From Megalopta genalis (Eukaryota > Arthropoda > Insecta > Hymenoptera > Halictidae), in the NCBI RefSeq assembly GCF_051020955.1, contig NW_027476802.1:62001-126000 (forward strand): a DNA stretch of 64,000 bases, given 5' to 3'. The notes beneath the pieces were generated by a model. The model saw only the letters and a program-made list of their open reading frames with translations, made no database searches and was not told the origin of the DNA. Both the position numbers and the translations under genes were made by a program. Shown here piece by piece: positions 47,601 through 61,600 of the stretch (position 1 is its first letter; every line of letters starts with the position of its first letter).

Positions 47601-50600
47601 ATTTGAAGCTAAGCCTTCTATTTCGAATGTACTTAAAGCTAAATGATGTGTATCGCATGGATTTTGAAACTAACTCGATTGATTCGCCTGCATTAGAAGC
47701 TATATCACTTACATCGCAGGTATCTGAAGCTAAATCATTTGTTTAGCATGGATTTGAAGATAAGGCTTATACATCGCATCTATTTGAAGCTAAATGATGT
47801 GTATCGCATGGATTCTGAAGCTAACTCGTTTGATTCGTCTGCATTTGAAGCTATATCACTTATATCCCAAGTTTTTGAAGCTAAATCATTTGTTTCGCAT
47901 GGATTTTGAAGCTAAACCTTCTACATCGCATTGATTTGCAGCTAAATCATGTGTATCGCATGGATTTTGAAGCTAACTCGGTTGTTTCGTCTGCATTTGA
48001 AGCTATATCACTTATATCGCAATTATCTGAACATAAAGCATTTGTTTCGCATGGATTTGAAGCTAAGCTTTCTATTTCGCATGTATTTAAAGCTAAATGA
48101 TGTGTATCGCATGGATTTTGAAACTAACTCGATTGATTCGCCTGCATTTGAAGCTATATAACTTACATCGCAGGTATCTGAAGCTAAATCATTTGTTTAG
48201 CATGGATTTGAAGCTAAGGCTTATACATCGCATCTATTTGAAGCTAAATGATGTGTATCGCATGGATTTTGAAGCTAACTCGTTTGATTCGTCTGCATTT
48301 GAAGCTATATCACTTATATCCCAAGTTTTTGAAGCTAAATCATTTGTTTCGCATGGATTTTGAAGCTAAACCTTCTACATCGCATTGATTTGCTGCTAAA
48401 TCATGTGCTTCGCTTGGATTTGAAGCTAATTCGTTTGTTTCGTCTGGATTTGAAACTATGTCACTTATATCGCAAGTATGTCAAGTTAAATCATTGATTT
48501 CGCATGGTTTTGAAGCTAAACCTTCTACATCGCATTGATTTGCTGCTAAATCATGTGTTTCGCTTGGATTTGAAGCTAATTCGTTTGTTTCGTCTGCATA
48601 TAAAGCTATGCCACTTATATTGCAAGTATCTGAAGCTAAATCATTGGCTTCGCATGGATTTGAAGCTAAACCTTCTACATCGCATTGATTTGCTGCTAAA
48701 TCATGTGTTTCGCATGGATTTAAGCTAACTCGTTTGTTTCGTCTGCATTTGAAACTATGTCACTTATATCGCAAGTATCTGAAGTTAAATCATTGGTTTC
48801 GCATGGATTTGAAGCTACACCTTCTACATGTCATTGATTTGCTGCTAAATCATGTGTTTCGCATGGATTTGAATCTAATTCGTTTGTTTCGTCTGCATAT
48901 AAAGCTATGTCACTTATATCGCAAGTATCTGAAGCTAAATCATTGGTTTCGCATGAATTTGAAGCTAACTCGTTTCTTTCGTCTGCATTTGAAACTATGT
49001 CACTTATATCGAATGTATCTGAAGCTAAATCATTGGTTTCGCATAGATTTGAAGCTAAACCTTCTACATCGCATTGATTTGCTGCTAAATCATTTGTTTC
49101 GAAATGGATTTTAAGCTAACTCGTTTGTTTCGTCTGCATTTGAAACTATGACACTTATATCGCAAGTATCTCAAGTTAAATCATTGATTTCGCATGGTTT
49201 TGAAGCTAAACCTTCTACATCGCATTGATTTGCTGCTAAATCATGTGTTTCGCCTGGATTTGAATCTAAACCTTCTAAACCGAATTGATTTGAAGCTAAA
49301 TCATGTGTGTCGCATGGACTTGAATCTAACTCGTTTGTTTCGTCTGCATTTGAAGCTATATCAATTATATCGCAAGTATCTTATGCTAAATCATTTGTTT
49401 CGCATGGATTTGAAGCTAAACCTTCTACATCGCATTGTTTTGAAGCTAAACCTTCTACATCGCATTGATTTGAAGCAAAACCTTCTACATCGCATTAATT
49501 TGCAGTTCAATCATGTGTTTCGCATGGATTTGAAGCTAACTCATCTGTTTCGTCTGCATTTGAAGCTTTTTCACTTATATCCCAAGTGATTGAAGCTACG
49601 TGATGTGTTTGGCATGGATTTGTAGCTAAACATTCTACATCGCATTGATTTGCATTTCAATCATGTGTTTCGCATGGATTTGAAGCTATATCGTTTCTTT
49701 CGTCTGCATTTGAAGCTATATCACTTATATCGGAAGTATCTGATGCTAAATCATTTGTTTCGCATGGATTCGAAGCTAAAGCTTCTACATCGTATTGATT
49801 TGCAGTTCAATCATGTGTTTCGCATGGATTTGAAGCTAAACCTTCTAAATCGCATTGATTTGAAGCTAAATCATGTGAATCGCTTGGCATTGAAGCTAAC
49901 TCGTTTGTTTCGCCTGCATTTGAAGCTATATCACTTGTATCGTATGTATTTGAAGAAAAATCATTTGGTTCGCATGGATTTGAAGCTAAACCTTCTACAT
50001 CGCATTGATTTGCAGCTAAATCATGTGTTTCGCCTGGATTTGAAGCTAACTCGATTGTTTCCCCTGCATTTGAAACTATATCACTTATATCGCAAGTATC
50101 TGATGCTAAATCATTTGTTCCGCATGAAATTGAAGGAAGCCATCTACTTCGCATTGATTTGGAGATAAATCATGTGTATCGCATGGATTTTGAAGCTAAC
50201 TCGGTTGTTTCGTCTGCATTTGAAGCTATATCACTTATATCCCAAGTTTTTGAAGCTAAATCATTTGTTTCGCATGGATTTTGAAGCTAAACCTTCTACA
50301 TCGCATTGATTTGCAGCCAAATCATGTACTTCGCATGGATTTGAAGGTAAATCATTTGTCTCGCACGAATATGAAGCTAAAAGATGTGCTTCGCTTGAAT
50401 TTTAAGCTATATCATGTGTTTCGCATGGAATTGAAGGTAACTTGTTTCGCCTGCATTTGTAGCTATATCACTTGAATCGCGAGTATTTGAAAAAAAATCA
50501 GTTGTTTCGAATGGATTTGAAGCCAACTCGTTTGCTTCGCATGCATTTGAAGCTATATCACTTGTTTCGAATGTATTTGAAGAAAAATCATTTGGTTCAC

Positions 50601-52222
50601 ATGGATTTGAAGCTAAACCTTCTACATCGCATTGATTTGCAGCTAAATCATGAGTTTCGCCTGGATTTTGAAGCTAACTCGGTTGTTTCGTATGCATTTG
50701 AAGCTATATCACTTATATCACAAGTATCTGAACCTAAATCATATGTTTCGCATGGATTTGAAGCTAAACCTTCTACATAGCATTGATTTGCAGGTTGAAT
50801 CATGTGTTTCGCATGGATTTGAAGATAACTCGATTGTTTCCCCTGCATTTGAAACTATATCACTTATATCGCAAGTATCTGATGCTAAATCATTTGTTCC
50901 GCATGAAATTGAAGGAAGCCTTCTACTTCGCATTGATTTGAAGCTAAATCATGTGTATCGCATGGATTTTGAAGCCAACTCGGTTGTTTCGTCTGCATTT
51001 GAAGCTATATCACTTATATCACAAGTATCTGAACCTAAATCATATGTTTCGCATGGATTTGAAACTAAACCTTCTACATAGCATTGATTTGCAGCTAAAT
51101 CATGTGTTTCGCATTGATTTAAAGGTAACTCGTTAGTTTCGCCTGAATTTGAAGCTATATCACTTATATCGCAATTATCTGAACATAAAGCATTTGTTTC
51201 GCATGGATTTGAAGCTAAGCCTTCTATTTCGCATGTATTTAAAGCTAAATGATGTGTATCGCATGGATTTTGAAACTAACTCGATTGATTCGCCTGCATT
51301 TGAAGCTATATAACTTACATCGCAGGTATCTGAAGCTAAATCATTTGTTTAGCATGGATTTGAAGCTAAGGCTTATACATCGCATCTATTTGAAGCTAAA
51401 TGATGTGTATCGCATGGATTCTGAAGCTAACTCGTTTGATTCGTCTGCATTTGAAGCTATATCACTTATATCCCAAGTTTTTGAAGCTAAATCATTTGTT
51501 TCGCATGGATTTTGAAGCTAAACCTTCTACATCGCATTGATTTGCTGCTAAATCATGTGTTTCGCTTGGATTTGAAGCTGATTCGTTTGTTTCGTCTGCA
51601 TTTGAAACTATGTCACTTATATCGCAAGTATGTCAAGTTAAATCATTGATTTCGCATGGTTTTGAAGCTAAACCTTCTACATCGCATTGATTTGCAGCTA
51701 AATCATGTGTTTCGCCTGGATTTGAAGCTAACTCGATTGTTTCCCCTGCATTTGACACTATATCACTTATATCGCAAGTATCTGATGCTAAATCATTTGT
51801 TCCGCATGAAATTGAAGGAAGCCTTCTACTTCGCATTGATTTGGAGCTAAATCATGTGTATCGCATCGATTTTGAAGCTAACTCGTTTGTTTCGTCTGCA
51901 TTTGAAGCTATATCACTTATATCGCAAGTATCTGAACCTAAATCATATGTTTCGCATGGATTTGAAGCTAAACCTTCTACATAGCATTGATTTGCAGCTA
52001 AATCATGTGTTTCGCATTGATTTAAAGGTAACTCGTTAGTTTCGTCTGAATTTGAAACTATATCACTTATATCTCATTTATCTGAACATAAAGCATTTGT
52101 TTAGCATGGATTTGAAGCTAAGCCTTCTATTTCGAATGTACTTAAAGCTAAATGATGTGTATCGCATGGATTTTGAAACTAACTCGATTGATTCGCCTGC
52201 ATTTGAAGCTATATCACTTACA
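44683..52222. repeat. 7,540-bp tandem duplication, copy 2
   Basis: By reading both copies I found six substitutions and no length change: 40,649 A / 48,189 T; 40,907 C / 48,447 G; 42,150 C / 49,690 A; 42,344 C / 49,884 T; 44,129 C / 51,669 T; 44,346 G / 51,886 T. There may be a few more, but identity is near 99.9%. The block ends near 52,222, where CTTACATCGCAGG continues as in the unduplicated context at 30,361. It is among the youngest large events in the window, or an assembly duplication. Confidence 0.92.
48386..49245. repeat. Family I island inside family II, copy 2
   Basis: This is the copy of the island at 40,846-41,705, carried within the 7,540-bp block, with all its private variants (CTACATGTCATTG near 48,826, TTTCGAAATGG near 49,099). 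One substitution separates them here, G at 48,447 for C at 40,907 in a GTCTGCATTTG monomer. Open frames in it (48,504-48,728 and 48,734-49,114, plus) are ended by the same 29-bp monomers as in the first family I region. Confidence 0.85.
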
Positions 52223-53262
52223 TCGCAGGTATCTGAAGTTAAATCATTTGTTTAGCATGGATTTGAAGCTAAGGCTTATACATCGTATCTATTTGAAGCT
52301 AAATGATGTGTATCGCATGGATTCTGAAGCTAACTCGTTTGATTCGTCTGCATTTGAAGCTATATCACTTATATCCCAAGTTTTTGAAGCTAAATCATTT
52401 GTTTCGCATGGATTTTGAAGCTAAACCTTCTACATCGCATTGATTTGCAGCTAAATCATGTGTTTCGCAAGGATTTGAAGCTAACTCAATTGTTTCCCCT
52501 GCATTTGAAACTATATGACTTATATCGCAAGTATCTGATGCTAAATCATTTGTTCCGCATGAAATTGAGGCTAAGCCTTCTACATCGCATTGATTTGAAT
52601 CTAAATCATGTGTATCGCATGGATTTTGAAGCTAACTCGGTTGTTTCGTCTGCATTTGAAGCTATATCACTTATATCACAAGTATCTGAACCTAAATCGT
52701 ATGTTTCGCATGGATTTGAAGCTAAACCTTCTTCATCGCATTGATTTGCAGTTCAATCATGTGTTTCGCATGGACTTGAAGCTATCTCGTTTCTTTCGTC
52801 TGCATTTGAAGCTATATCACTTATATCGGAAGTATCTGATGGTAAATCATTTGTTTCGCATTGATTTGAAGCTAAATCATGTGAATCGCTCGGCATTGAA
52901 GCTAACTCGTTTGTTTCGCCTGAATTTGAAGCTATATCACTTGTATCGTATGTATTTGAAGAAAAATCATTTGGTTCGCATGGATTTGAAGCTAAACCTT
53001 CTACATCGCATTGATTTGAATCTAAATCATGTGTATCGCATGGATTTTGATGCTAACTCGGTTGATTCGTCTGCATTTGAAGCTATATCACTTATATCAC
53101 AAGTATCTGAACCTAAATCGTATGTTTCGCATGGATTTGAAACTAAACCTTCTACATCGCATTGATTTGCAGCTAAATCATGTACTTCGCATGGATTTGA
53201 AGGTAAATCATTTGTCTCGCACGAATATGAAGCTAAAAGATGTGCTCCGCTTGAATTTTAAG

Positions 53263-54081
53263 CTATATCATGTATTTCGCATGGAATTGAAGGTAACTTG
53301 TTTCGCCTGCATTTGTAGCTATATCACTTGAATCGCAAGTATTTGAAAAGAAATCATTTGTTTCGAATGGATTTGAAGCTAACTCGTTTGCTTCGCCTGC
53401 ATTTGAAGCTATATCACTTGTTTCGAATGTATTTGAAGAAAAATCATTTGGTTCGCATGGATTTGAAGCTAAACCTTCTACATCGCATTGATTTGCAGTT
53501 AAATCATGTGTTTCGTCTGGATTTGAATCTAAACCTTCTAAACCGAATTGATTTGAAGCTAAATCATGTGTGTCGCATGGACTTGAAGCTAACTCGTTTG
53601 TTTCGCCTGCATTTGAAGCTATATCAATTATATCGCAAGTATCTGATGCTAAATCATTTGTTTCGCATGGATTTGACGCTAAATCTTCTACATCGGATTG
53701 ATTTGCAGCTAAACCTTCTACATCGCATTGATTTGAAGATAAATCATGTGATTCGCTTGGCTTTGAAGCTAACTCGTTCGTTTCGTCTGCATTTGAAGCT
53801 ATATCACATATATCCCATGTGTATGAAGCTAAATCATGTGTTTCGCATGGATTTGAAGCTAAAACATCTAGATCGCATTGATTTGAAGCTACATCATGAG
53901 TTTCGCATGGAATAGAAGCTAGATCTTCTACATCGCATTGATTTCCAGCTGAGTCATGTGTTACAGATGGATTTGAAGCTAACTCATCTGTTTCGTCTGC
54001 ATTTGAAGCTTTTTCACTTATATCCCAAGTGATTGAAGCTACGTGATGTGTTTGGCATGGATTTGTAGCTAAACATTCCAC
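53263..54081 (-). other. 272-codon decapeptide open frame, duplicated at 59,562-60,380
   Basis: This minus-strand frame starts MECLATNPCQ and continues with decapeptides such as NPCETHDLAS, NQCDLDVLAS and NADETNELAS. The paired frame at 59,562-60,380 lies 6,299 bp away and differs by a few residues (for example Ser against Cys in the NPxVTHD unit), while staying open. That could hint at constraint, but the copies are too recent to tell. No signal peptide, membrane segment or known domain is visible, and there is no unique flanking sequence. Confidence 0.13.
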
Positions 54082-54860
54082 ATCGCATTGATTTGCATTT
54101 CAATCATGTGTTTCGCATGGATTTGAAGCTATCTCGTTTCTTTCGTCTGCATTTGAAGCTATATCACTAATATCGCAAGTATCTGATGCTAAATCATTTG
54201 TTTCGCATGGATTCGAAGCTAGACGTTCTAAATCGCATTGATTTGAAGCTAAATCATGTGAATCGCTTGGCATTGAAGCTAACTCGTTTGTTTCGCCTGC
54301 ATTTGAAGATATATAACTTGTATCGTATGTATTTGAAGAAAAATCATTTGGTTTGCATGGATCTGAAGCTAAACCTTCTACATCGCATTGATTTGCAGCT
54401 AAATCATGTGTTTCGCCTGGATTTGAATCTAAACCTTCTAAACCGAATTGATTTGAAGCTAAATCATGTGTGTCGCATGGACTTGAAGCTAACTCGTTTG
54501 TTTCGTCTGCATTTGAAGCTATATCAATTATATCGCAAGTATCTTATGCTAAATCATTTGTTTCGCATGGATTTGAAGCTAAACCTTCTACATCGCATTG
54601 CTTTGAAGCTAAACCTTCTACATCGCATTGATTTGAAGCAAAACCTTCTACATCGCATTGATTTGAAGCTAAATCATGTGTGTCTCATGGATTTGAATCT
54701 ATCTCGTTTGTTTCGTCTCCATTTCAAGCTATATCACTTATATCGCAAGTATCTGAATCTAAATCATTTTTTTCGCATGGATTTGAAGCTAAACCTTCTA
54801 CATCGCATTGATTTGCAGTTCAATCATGTGTTTCGCATGGATTTGAAGCTAACTCATCTG

Positions 54861-56750
54861 TTTCGTCTGCATTTCAAGCTTTTTCACTTATATCCCAAGT
54901 GATTGAAGCTACGTGATGTGTTTGGCATGGATTTGTAGCTAAACATTCTACATCGCATTGATTTGCATTTCAATCATGTGTTTCGCATGGATTTGAAGCT
55001 ATCTCGTTTCTTTCGTCTGCATTTGAAGCTATATCACTTATATCGGAAGTATCTGATGCTAAATCATTTGTTTCGCATGGATTCGAAGCTAAAGCTTCTA
55101 CATCGCATTGATTTGCAGTTCAATCATGTGTTTCGCATGGATTTGAAGCTAAACCTTCTAAATCGCATTGATTTGAAGCTAAATCATGTGAATCGCTTGG
55201 CATTGAAGCTAACTCGTTTGTTTCGCCTGCATTTGAAGCTATATCACTTGTATCGTATGTATTTGAAGAAAAATCATTTGGTTCGCATGGATTTGAAGCT
55301 AAACCTTCTACATCGCATTGATTTGCAGCTAAATCATGTGTTTCGCCTGGATTTGAAGCTAACTCGATTGTTTCCCCTGCATTTGAAACTATATCACTTA
55401 TATCGCAAGTATCTGATGCTAAATCATTTGTTCCGCATGAAATTGAAGGAAGCCTTCTACTTCGCATTGATTTGGAGATAAATCATGTGTATCGCATGGA
55501 TTTTGAAGCTAACTCGGTTGTTTCGTCTGCATTTGAAGCTATATCACTTATATCCCAAGTTTTTGAAGCTAAATCATTTGTTTCGCATGGATTTTGAAGC
55601 TAAACCTTCTACATCGCATTGATTTGCAGCTAAATCATGTACTTCGCATGGATTTGAAGGTAAATCATTTGTCTCGCACGAATATGAAGCTAAAAGATGT
55701 GCTTCGCTTGAATTTTAAGCTATATCATGTGTTTCGCATGGAATTGTAGGTAACTTGTTTCGCCTGCATTTGTAGCTATATCACTTGAATCGCAAGTATT
55801 TGAAAAAAAATCAGTTGTTTCGAATGGATTTGAAGCCAACTCGTTTGCTTCGCCTGCATTTGAAGCTATATCACTTGTTTCGAATGTATTTGAAGAAAAA
55901 TCATTTGGTTCGCATGGATTTTGAAGCTAAACCTTCTACATCGCATTGATTTGCTGCTAAATCATGTGTTTCGCTTGGATTTGAAGCTAATTCGTTTGTT
56001 TCGTCTGCATTTGAAACTATGTCACTTATATCGCAAGTATGTCAAGTTAAATCATTGATTTCGCATGGTTTTGAAGCTAAACCTTCTACATCGCATTGAT
56101 TTGCAGCTAAATCATGTGTTTCGCCTGGATTTGAAGCTAACTCGATTGTTTCCCCTGCATTTGACACTATATCACTTATATCGCAAGTATCTGATGCTAA
56201 ATCATTTGTTCCGCATGAAATTGAAGGAAGCCTTCTACTTCGCATTGATTTGGAGCTAAATCATGTGTATCGCATGGATTTTGAAGCTAACTCGGTTGTT
56301 TCGTCTGCATTTGAAGCTATATCACTTATATCGCAAGTATCTGAACCTAAATCATATGTTTCGCATGGATTTGAAGCTAAACCTTCTACATAGCATTGAT
56401 TTGCAGCTAAATCATGTGTTTCGCATTGATTTAAAGGTAACTCGTTAGTTTCGTCTGAATTTGAAGCTATATCACTTATATCTCATTTATCTGAACATAA
56501 AGCATTTGTTTAGCATGGATTTGAAGCTAAGCCTTCTATTTCGAATGTACTTAAAGCTAAATGATGTGTATCGCATGGATTTTGAAACTAACTCGATTGA
56601 TTCGCCTGCATTTGAAGCTATATCACTTACATCGAAGGTATCTGAAGTTAAATCATTTGTTTAGCATGGATTTGAAGCTAAGGCTTATACATCGCATCTA
56701 TTTGAAGCTAAATGATGTGTATGGCATGGATTCTGAAGCTAACTCGTTTG
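54861..56750. repeat. 1,890-bp tandem duplication, copy 1
   Basis: The block is exactly 63 x 30 bp. Copy 2 begins at 56,751. The junction is visible because the AACTCGTTTG monomer at 56,741-56,750 is followed by TTTCGTCTGCATTTCAAGC, the sequence at 54,861, rather than ATTCGTCTGCATTTGAAGC as at 58,641. The shared private variant CATTTCAAGCTTTTTCAC (C for G) occurs at 54,871 and 56,761. GGAATTGTAGGTAACTTG is also shared. Confidence 0.9.
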
Positions 56751-58640
56751 TTTCGTCTGCATTTCAAGCTTTTTCACTTATATCCCAAGTGATTGAAGCT
56801 ACGTGATGTGTTTGGCATGGATTTGTAGCTAAACATTCTACATCGCATTGATTTGCATTTCAATCATGTGTTTCGCATGGATTTGAAGCTATCTCGTTTC
56901 TTTCGTCTGCATTTGAAGCTATATCACTTATATCGGAAGTATCTGATGCTAAATCATTTGTTTCGCATGGATTCGAAGCTAAAGCTTCTACATCGCATTG
57001 ATTTGCAGTTCAATCATGTGTTTCGCATGGATTTGAAGCTAAACCTTCTAAATCGCATTGATTTGAAGCTAAATCATGTGAATCGCTTGGCATTGAAGCT
57101 AACTCGTTTGTTTCGCCTGCATTTGAAGCTATATCACTTGTATCGTATGTATTTGAAGAAAAATCATTTGGTTCGCATGGATTTGAAGCTAAACCTTCTA
57201 CATCGCATTGATTTGCAGCTAAATCATGTGTTTCGCCTGGATTTGAAGCTAACTCGATTGTTTCCCCTGCATTTGAAACTATATCACTTATATCGCAAGT
57301 ATCTGATGCTAAATCATTTGTTCCGCATGAAATTGAAGGAAGCCTTCTACTTCGCATTGATTTGGAGATAAATCATGTGTATCGCATGGATTTTGAAGCT
57401 AACTCGGTTGTTTCGTCTGCATTTGAAGCTATATCACTTATATCCCAAGTTTTTGAAGCTAAATCATTTGTTTCGCATGGATTTTGAAGCTAAACCTTCT
57501 ACATCGCATTGATTTGCAGCTAAATCATGTACTTCGCATGGATTTGAAGGTAAATCATTTGTCTCGCACGAATATGAAGCTAAAAGATGTGCTTCGCTTG
57601 AATTTTAAGCTATATCATGTGTTTCGCATGGAATTGTAGGTAACTTGTTTCGCCTGCATTTGTAGCTATATCACTTGAATCGCAAGTATTTGAAAAAAAA
57701 TCAGTTGTTTCGAATGGATTTGAAGCCAACTCGTTTGCTTCGCCTGCATTTGAAGCTATATCACTTGTTTCGAATGTATTTGAAGAAAAATCATTTGGTT
57801 CGCATGGATTTTGAAGCTAAACCTTCTACATCGCATTGATTTGCTGCTAAATCATGTGTTTCGCTTGGATTTGAAGCTAATTCGTTTGTTTCGTCTGCAT
57901 TTGAAACTATGTCACTTATATCGCAAGTATGTCAAGTTAAATCATTGATTTCGCATGGTTTTGAAGCTAAACCTTCTACATCGCATTGATTTGCAGCTAA
58001 ATCATGTGTTTCGCCTGGATTTGAAGCTAACTCGATTGTTTCCCCTGCATTTGACACTATATCACTTATATCGCAAGTATCTGATGCTAAATCATTTGTT
58101 CCGCATGAAATTGAAGGAAGCCTTCTACTTCGCATTGATTTGGAGCTAAATCATGTGTATCGCATGGATTTTGAAGCTAACTCGGTTGTTTCGTCTGCAT
58201 TTGAAGCTATATCACTTATATCGCAAGTATCTGAACCTAAATCATATGTTTCGCATGGATTTGAAGCTAAACCTTCTACATAGCATTGATTTGCAGCTAA
58301 ATCATGTGTTTCGCATTGATTTAAAGGTAACTCGTTAGTTTCGTCTGAATTTGAAGCTATATCACTTATATCTCATTTATCTGAACATAAAGCATTTGTT
58401 TAGCATGGATTTGAAGCTAAGCCTTCTATTTCGAATGTACTTAAAGCTAAATGATGTGTATCGCATGGATTTTGAAACTAACTCGATTGATTCGCCTGCA
58501 TTTGAAGCTATATCACTTACATCGAAGGTATCTGAAGTTAAATCATTTGTTTAGCATGGATTTGAAGCTAAGGCTTATACATCGCATCTATTTGAAGCTA
58601 AATGATGTGTATGGCATGGATTCTGAAGCTAACTCGTTTG
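56751..58640. repeat. 1,890-bp tandem duplication, copy 2
   Basis: I saw no difference from copy 1 at the anchors checked (54,963/56,853, 55,120/57,010, 56,042/57,932, 56,461/58,351). Both carry the substitution ATCGAAGGTATC for ATCGCAGGTATC (56,632 and 58,522), absent from the related segments at 52,222 and 62,782. This duplication is as young as, or younger than, the 7,540-bp event. Confidence 0.9.
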
Positions 58641-61600
58641 ATTCGTCTGCATTTGAAGCTATATCACTTATATCCCAAGTTTTTGAAGCTAAATCATTTG
58701 TTTCGCATGGATTTTGAAGCTAAACCTTCTACATCGCATTGATTTGCAGCTAAATCATGTGTTTCGCAAGGATTTGAAGCTAACTCAATTGTTTCCCCTG
58801 CATTTGAAACTATATGACTTATATCGCAAGTATCTGATGCTAAATCATTTGTTCCGCATGAAATTGAGGCTAAGCCTTCTACATCGCATTGATTTGAATC
58901 TAAATCATGTGTATCGCATGGATTTTGAAGCTAACTCGGTTGTTTCGTCTGCATTTGAAGCTATATCACTTATATCACAAGTATCTGAACCTAAATCGTA
59001 TGTTTCGCATGGATTTGAAGCTAAACCTTCTTCATCGCATTGATTTGCAGTTCAATCATGTGTTTCGCATGGACTTGAAGCTATCTCGTTTCTTTCGTCT
59101 GCATTTGAAGCTATATCACTTATATCGGAAGTATCTGATGGTAAATCATTTGTTTCGCATTGATTTGAAGCTAAATCATGTGAATCGCTCGGCATTGAAG
59201 CTAACTCGTTTGTTTCGCCTGAATTTGAAGCTATATCACTTGTATCGTATGTATTTGAAGAAAAATCATTTGGTTCGCATGGATTTGAAGCTAAACCTTC
59301 TACATCGCATTGATTTGAATCTAAATCATGTGTATCGCATGGATTTTGAAGCTAACTCGGTTGTTTCGTCTGCATTTGAAGCTATATCACTTATATCACA
59401 AGTATCTGAACCTAAATCGTATGTTTCGCATGGATTTGAAACTAAACCTTCTACATCGCATTGATTTGCAGCTAAATCATGTACTTCGCATGGATTTGAA
59501 GGTAAATCATTTGTCTCGCACGAATATGAAGCTAAAAGATGTGCTCCGCTTGAATTTTAAGCTATATCATGTATTTCGCATGGAATTGAAGGTAACTTGT
59601 TTCGCCTGCATTTGTAGCTATATCACTTGAATCGCAAGTATTTGAAAAGAAATCATTTGTTTCGAATGGATTTGAAGCTAACTCGTTTGCTTCGCCTGCA
59701 TTTGAAGCTATATCACTTGTTTCGAATGTATTTGAAGAAAAATCATTTGGTTCGCATGGATTTGAAGCTAAACCTTCTACATCGCATTGATTTGCAGTTA
59801 AATCATGTGTTTCGTCTGGATTTGAATCTAAACCTTCTAAACCGAATTGATTTGAAGCTAAATCATGTGTGTCGCATGGACTTGAAGCTAACTCGTTTGT
59901 TTCGCCTGCATTTGAAGCTATATCAATTATATCGCAAGTATCTGATGCTAAATCATTTGTTTCGCATGGATTTGACGCTAAACCTTCTACATCGGATTGA
60001 TTTGCAGCTAAACCTTCTACATCGCATTGATTTGAAGATAAATCATGTGATTCGCTTGGCTTTGAAGCTAACTCGTTTGTTTCGTCTGCATTTGAAGCTA
60101 TATCACATATATCCCATGTGTATGAAGCTAAATCATGTGTTTCGCATGGATTTGAAGCTAAAACATCTAGATCGCATTGATTTGAAGCTACATCATGAGT
60201 TTCGCATGGAATAGAAGCTAGATCTTCTACATCGCATTGATTTCCAGCTGAGTCATGTGTTACACATGGATTTGAAGCTAACTCATCTGTTTCGTCTGCA
60301 TTTGAAGCTTTTTCACTTATATCCCAAGTGATTGAAGCTACGTGATGTGTTTGGCATGGATTTGTAGCTAAACATTCCACATCGCATTGATTTGCATTTC
60401 AATCATGTGTTTCGCATGGATTTGAAGCTATCTCGTTTCTTTCGTCTGCATTTGAAGCTATATCACTAATATCGCAAGTATCTGATGCTAAATCATTTGT
60501 TTCGCATGGATTCGAAGCTAGACGTTCTAAATCGCATTGATTTGAAGCTAAATCATGTGAATCGCTTGGCATTGAAGCTAACTCGTTTGTTTCGCCTGCA
60601 TTTGAAGATATATAACTTGTATCGTATGTATTTGAAGAAAAATCATTTGGTTTGCATGGATCTGAAGCTAAACCTTCTACATCGCATTGATTTGCAGCTA
60701 AATCATGTGTTTCGCCTGGATTTGAATCTAAACCTTCTAAACCGAATTGATTTGAAGCTAAATCATGTGTGTCGCATGGACTTGAAGCTAACTCGTTTGT
60801 TTCGTCTGCATTTGAAGCTATATCAATTATATCGCAAGTATCTTATGCTAAATCATTTGTTTCGCATGGATTTGAAGCTAAACCTTCTACATCGCATTGC
60901 TTTGAAGCTAAACCTTCTACATCGCATTGATTTGAAGCAAAACCTTCTACATCGCATTGATTTGAAGCTAAATCATGTGTGTCTCATGGATTTGAATCTA
61001 TCTCGTTTGTTTCGTCTCCATTTGAAGCTATATCACTTATATCGCAAGTATCTCAATCTAAATCATTTTTTTCGCATGGATTTGAAGCTAAACCTTCTAC
61101 ATCGCATTGATTTGCAGTTCAATCATGTGTTTCGCATGGATTTGAAGCTAACTCATCTGTTTCGTCTGCATTTGAAGCTTTTTCACTTATATCCCAAGTG
61201 ATTGAAGCTACGTGATGTGTTTGGCATGGATTTGTAGCTAAACATTCTACATCGCATTGATTTGCATTTCAATCATGTGTTTCGCATGGATTTGAAGCTA
61301 TCTCGTTTCTTTCGTCTGCATTTGAAGCTATATCACTTATATCGGAAGTATCTGATGCTAAATCATTTGTTTCGCACGGATTCGAAGCTAAAGCTTCTAC
61401 ATCGCATTGATTTGCAGTTCAATCATGTGTTTCGCATGGATTTGAAGCTAAACCTTCTAAATCGCATTGATTTGAAGCTAAATCATGTGAATCGCTTGGC
61501 ATTGAAGCTAACTCGTTTGTTTCGCCTGCATTTGAAGCTATATCACTTGTATCGTATGTATTTGAAGAAAAATCATTTGGTTCGCATGGATTTGAAGCTA

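Larger units (their letters stand above)
51505..57803. repeat. 6,299-bp tandem duplication, copy 1
   Basis: Anchors pair at 6,299 bp: 51,656/57,955, 51,854/58,153, 52,052/58,351, 52,415/58,714, 53,328/59,627, 54,186/60,485 and 54,963/61,262. The left edge lies where GAAGCTAAATCATTTG (copy 1) and GAAGAAAAATCATTTGG (copy 2) give way to the shared GGATTTTGAAGC monomer (51,512 and 57,811). Copy 1 overlaps the end of the 7,540-bp block and contains the first 1,890-bp copy, so these duplications are nested and ordered. Confidence 0.87.

Noticed and set aside
37143..52222. The 7,540-bp pair as definite assembly duplication
   Set aside because: Six substitutions separate the copies and the junction is in monomer register, which fits real tandem duplication. 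Without reads neither explanation can be excluded, so it is reported as a finding.
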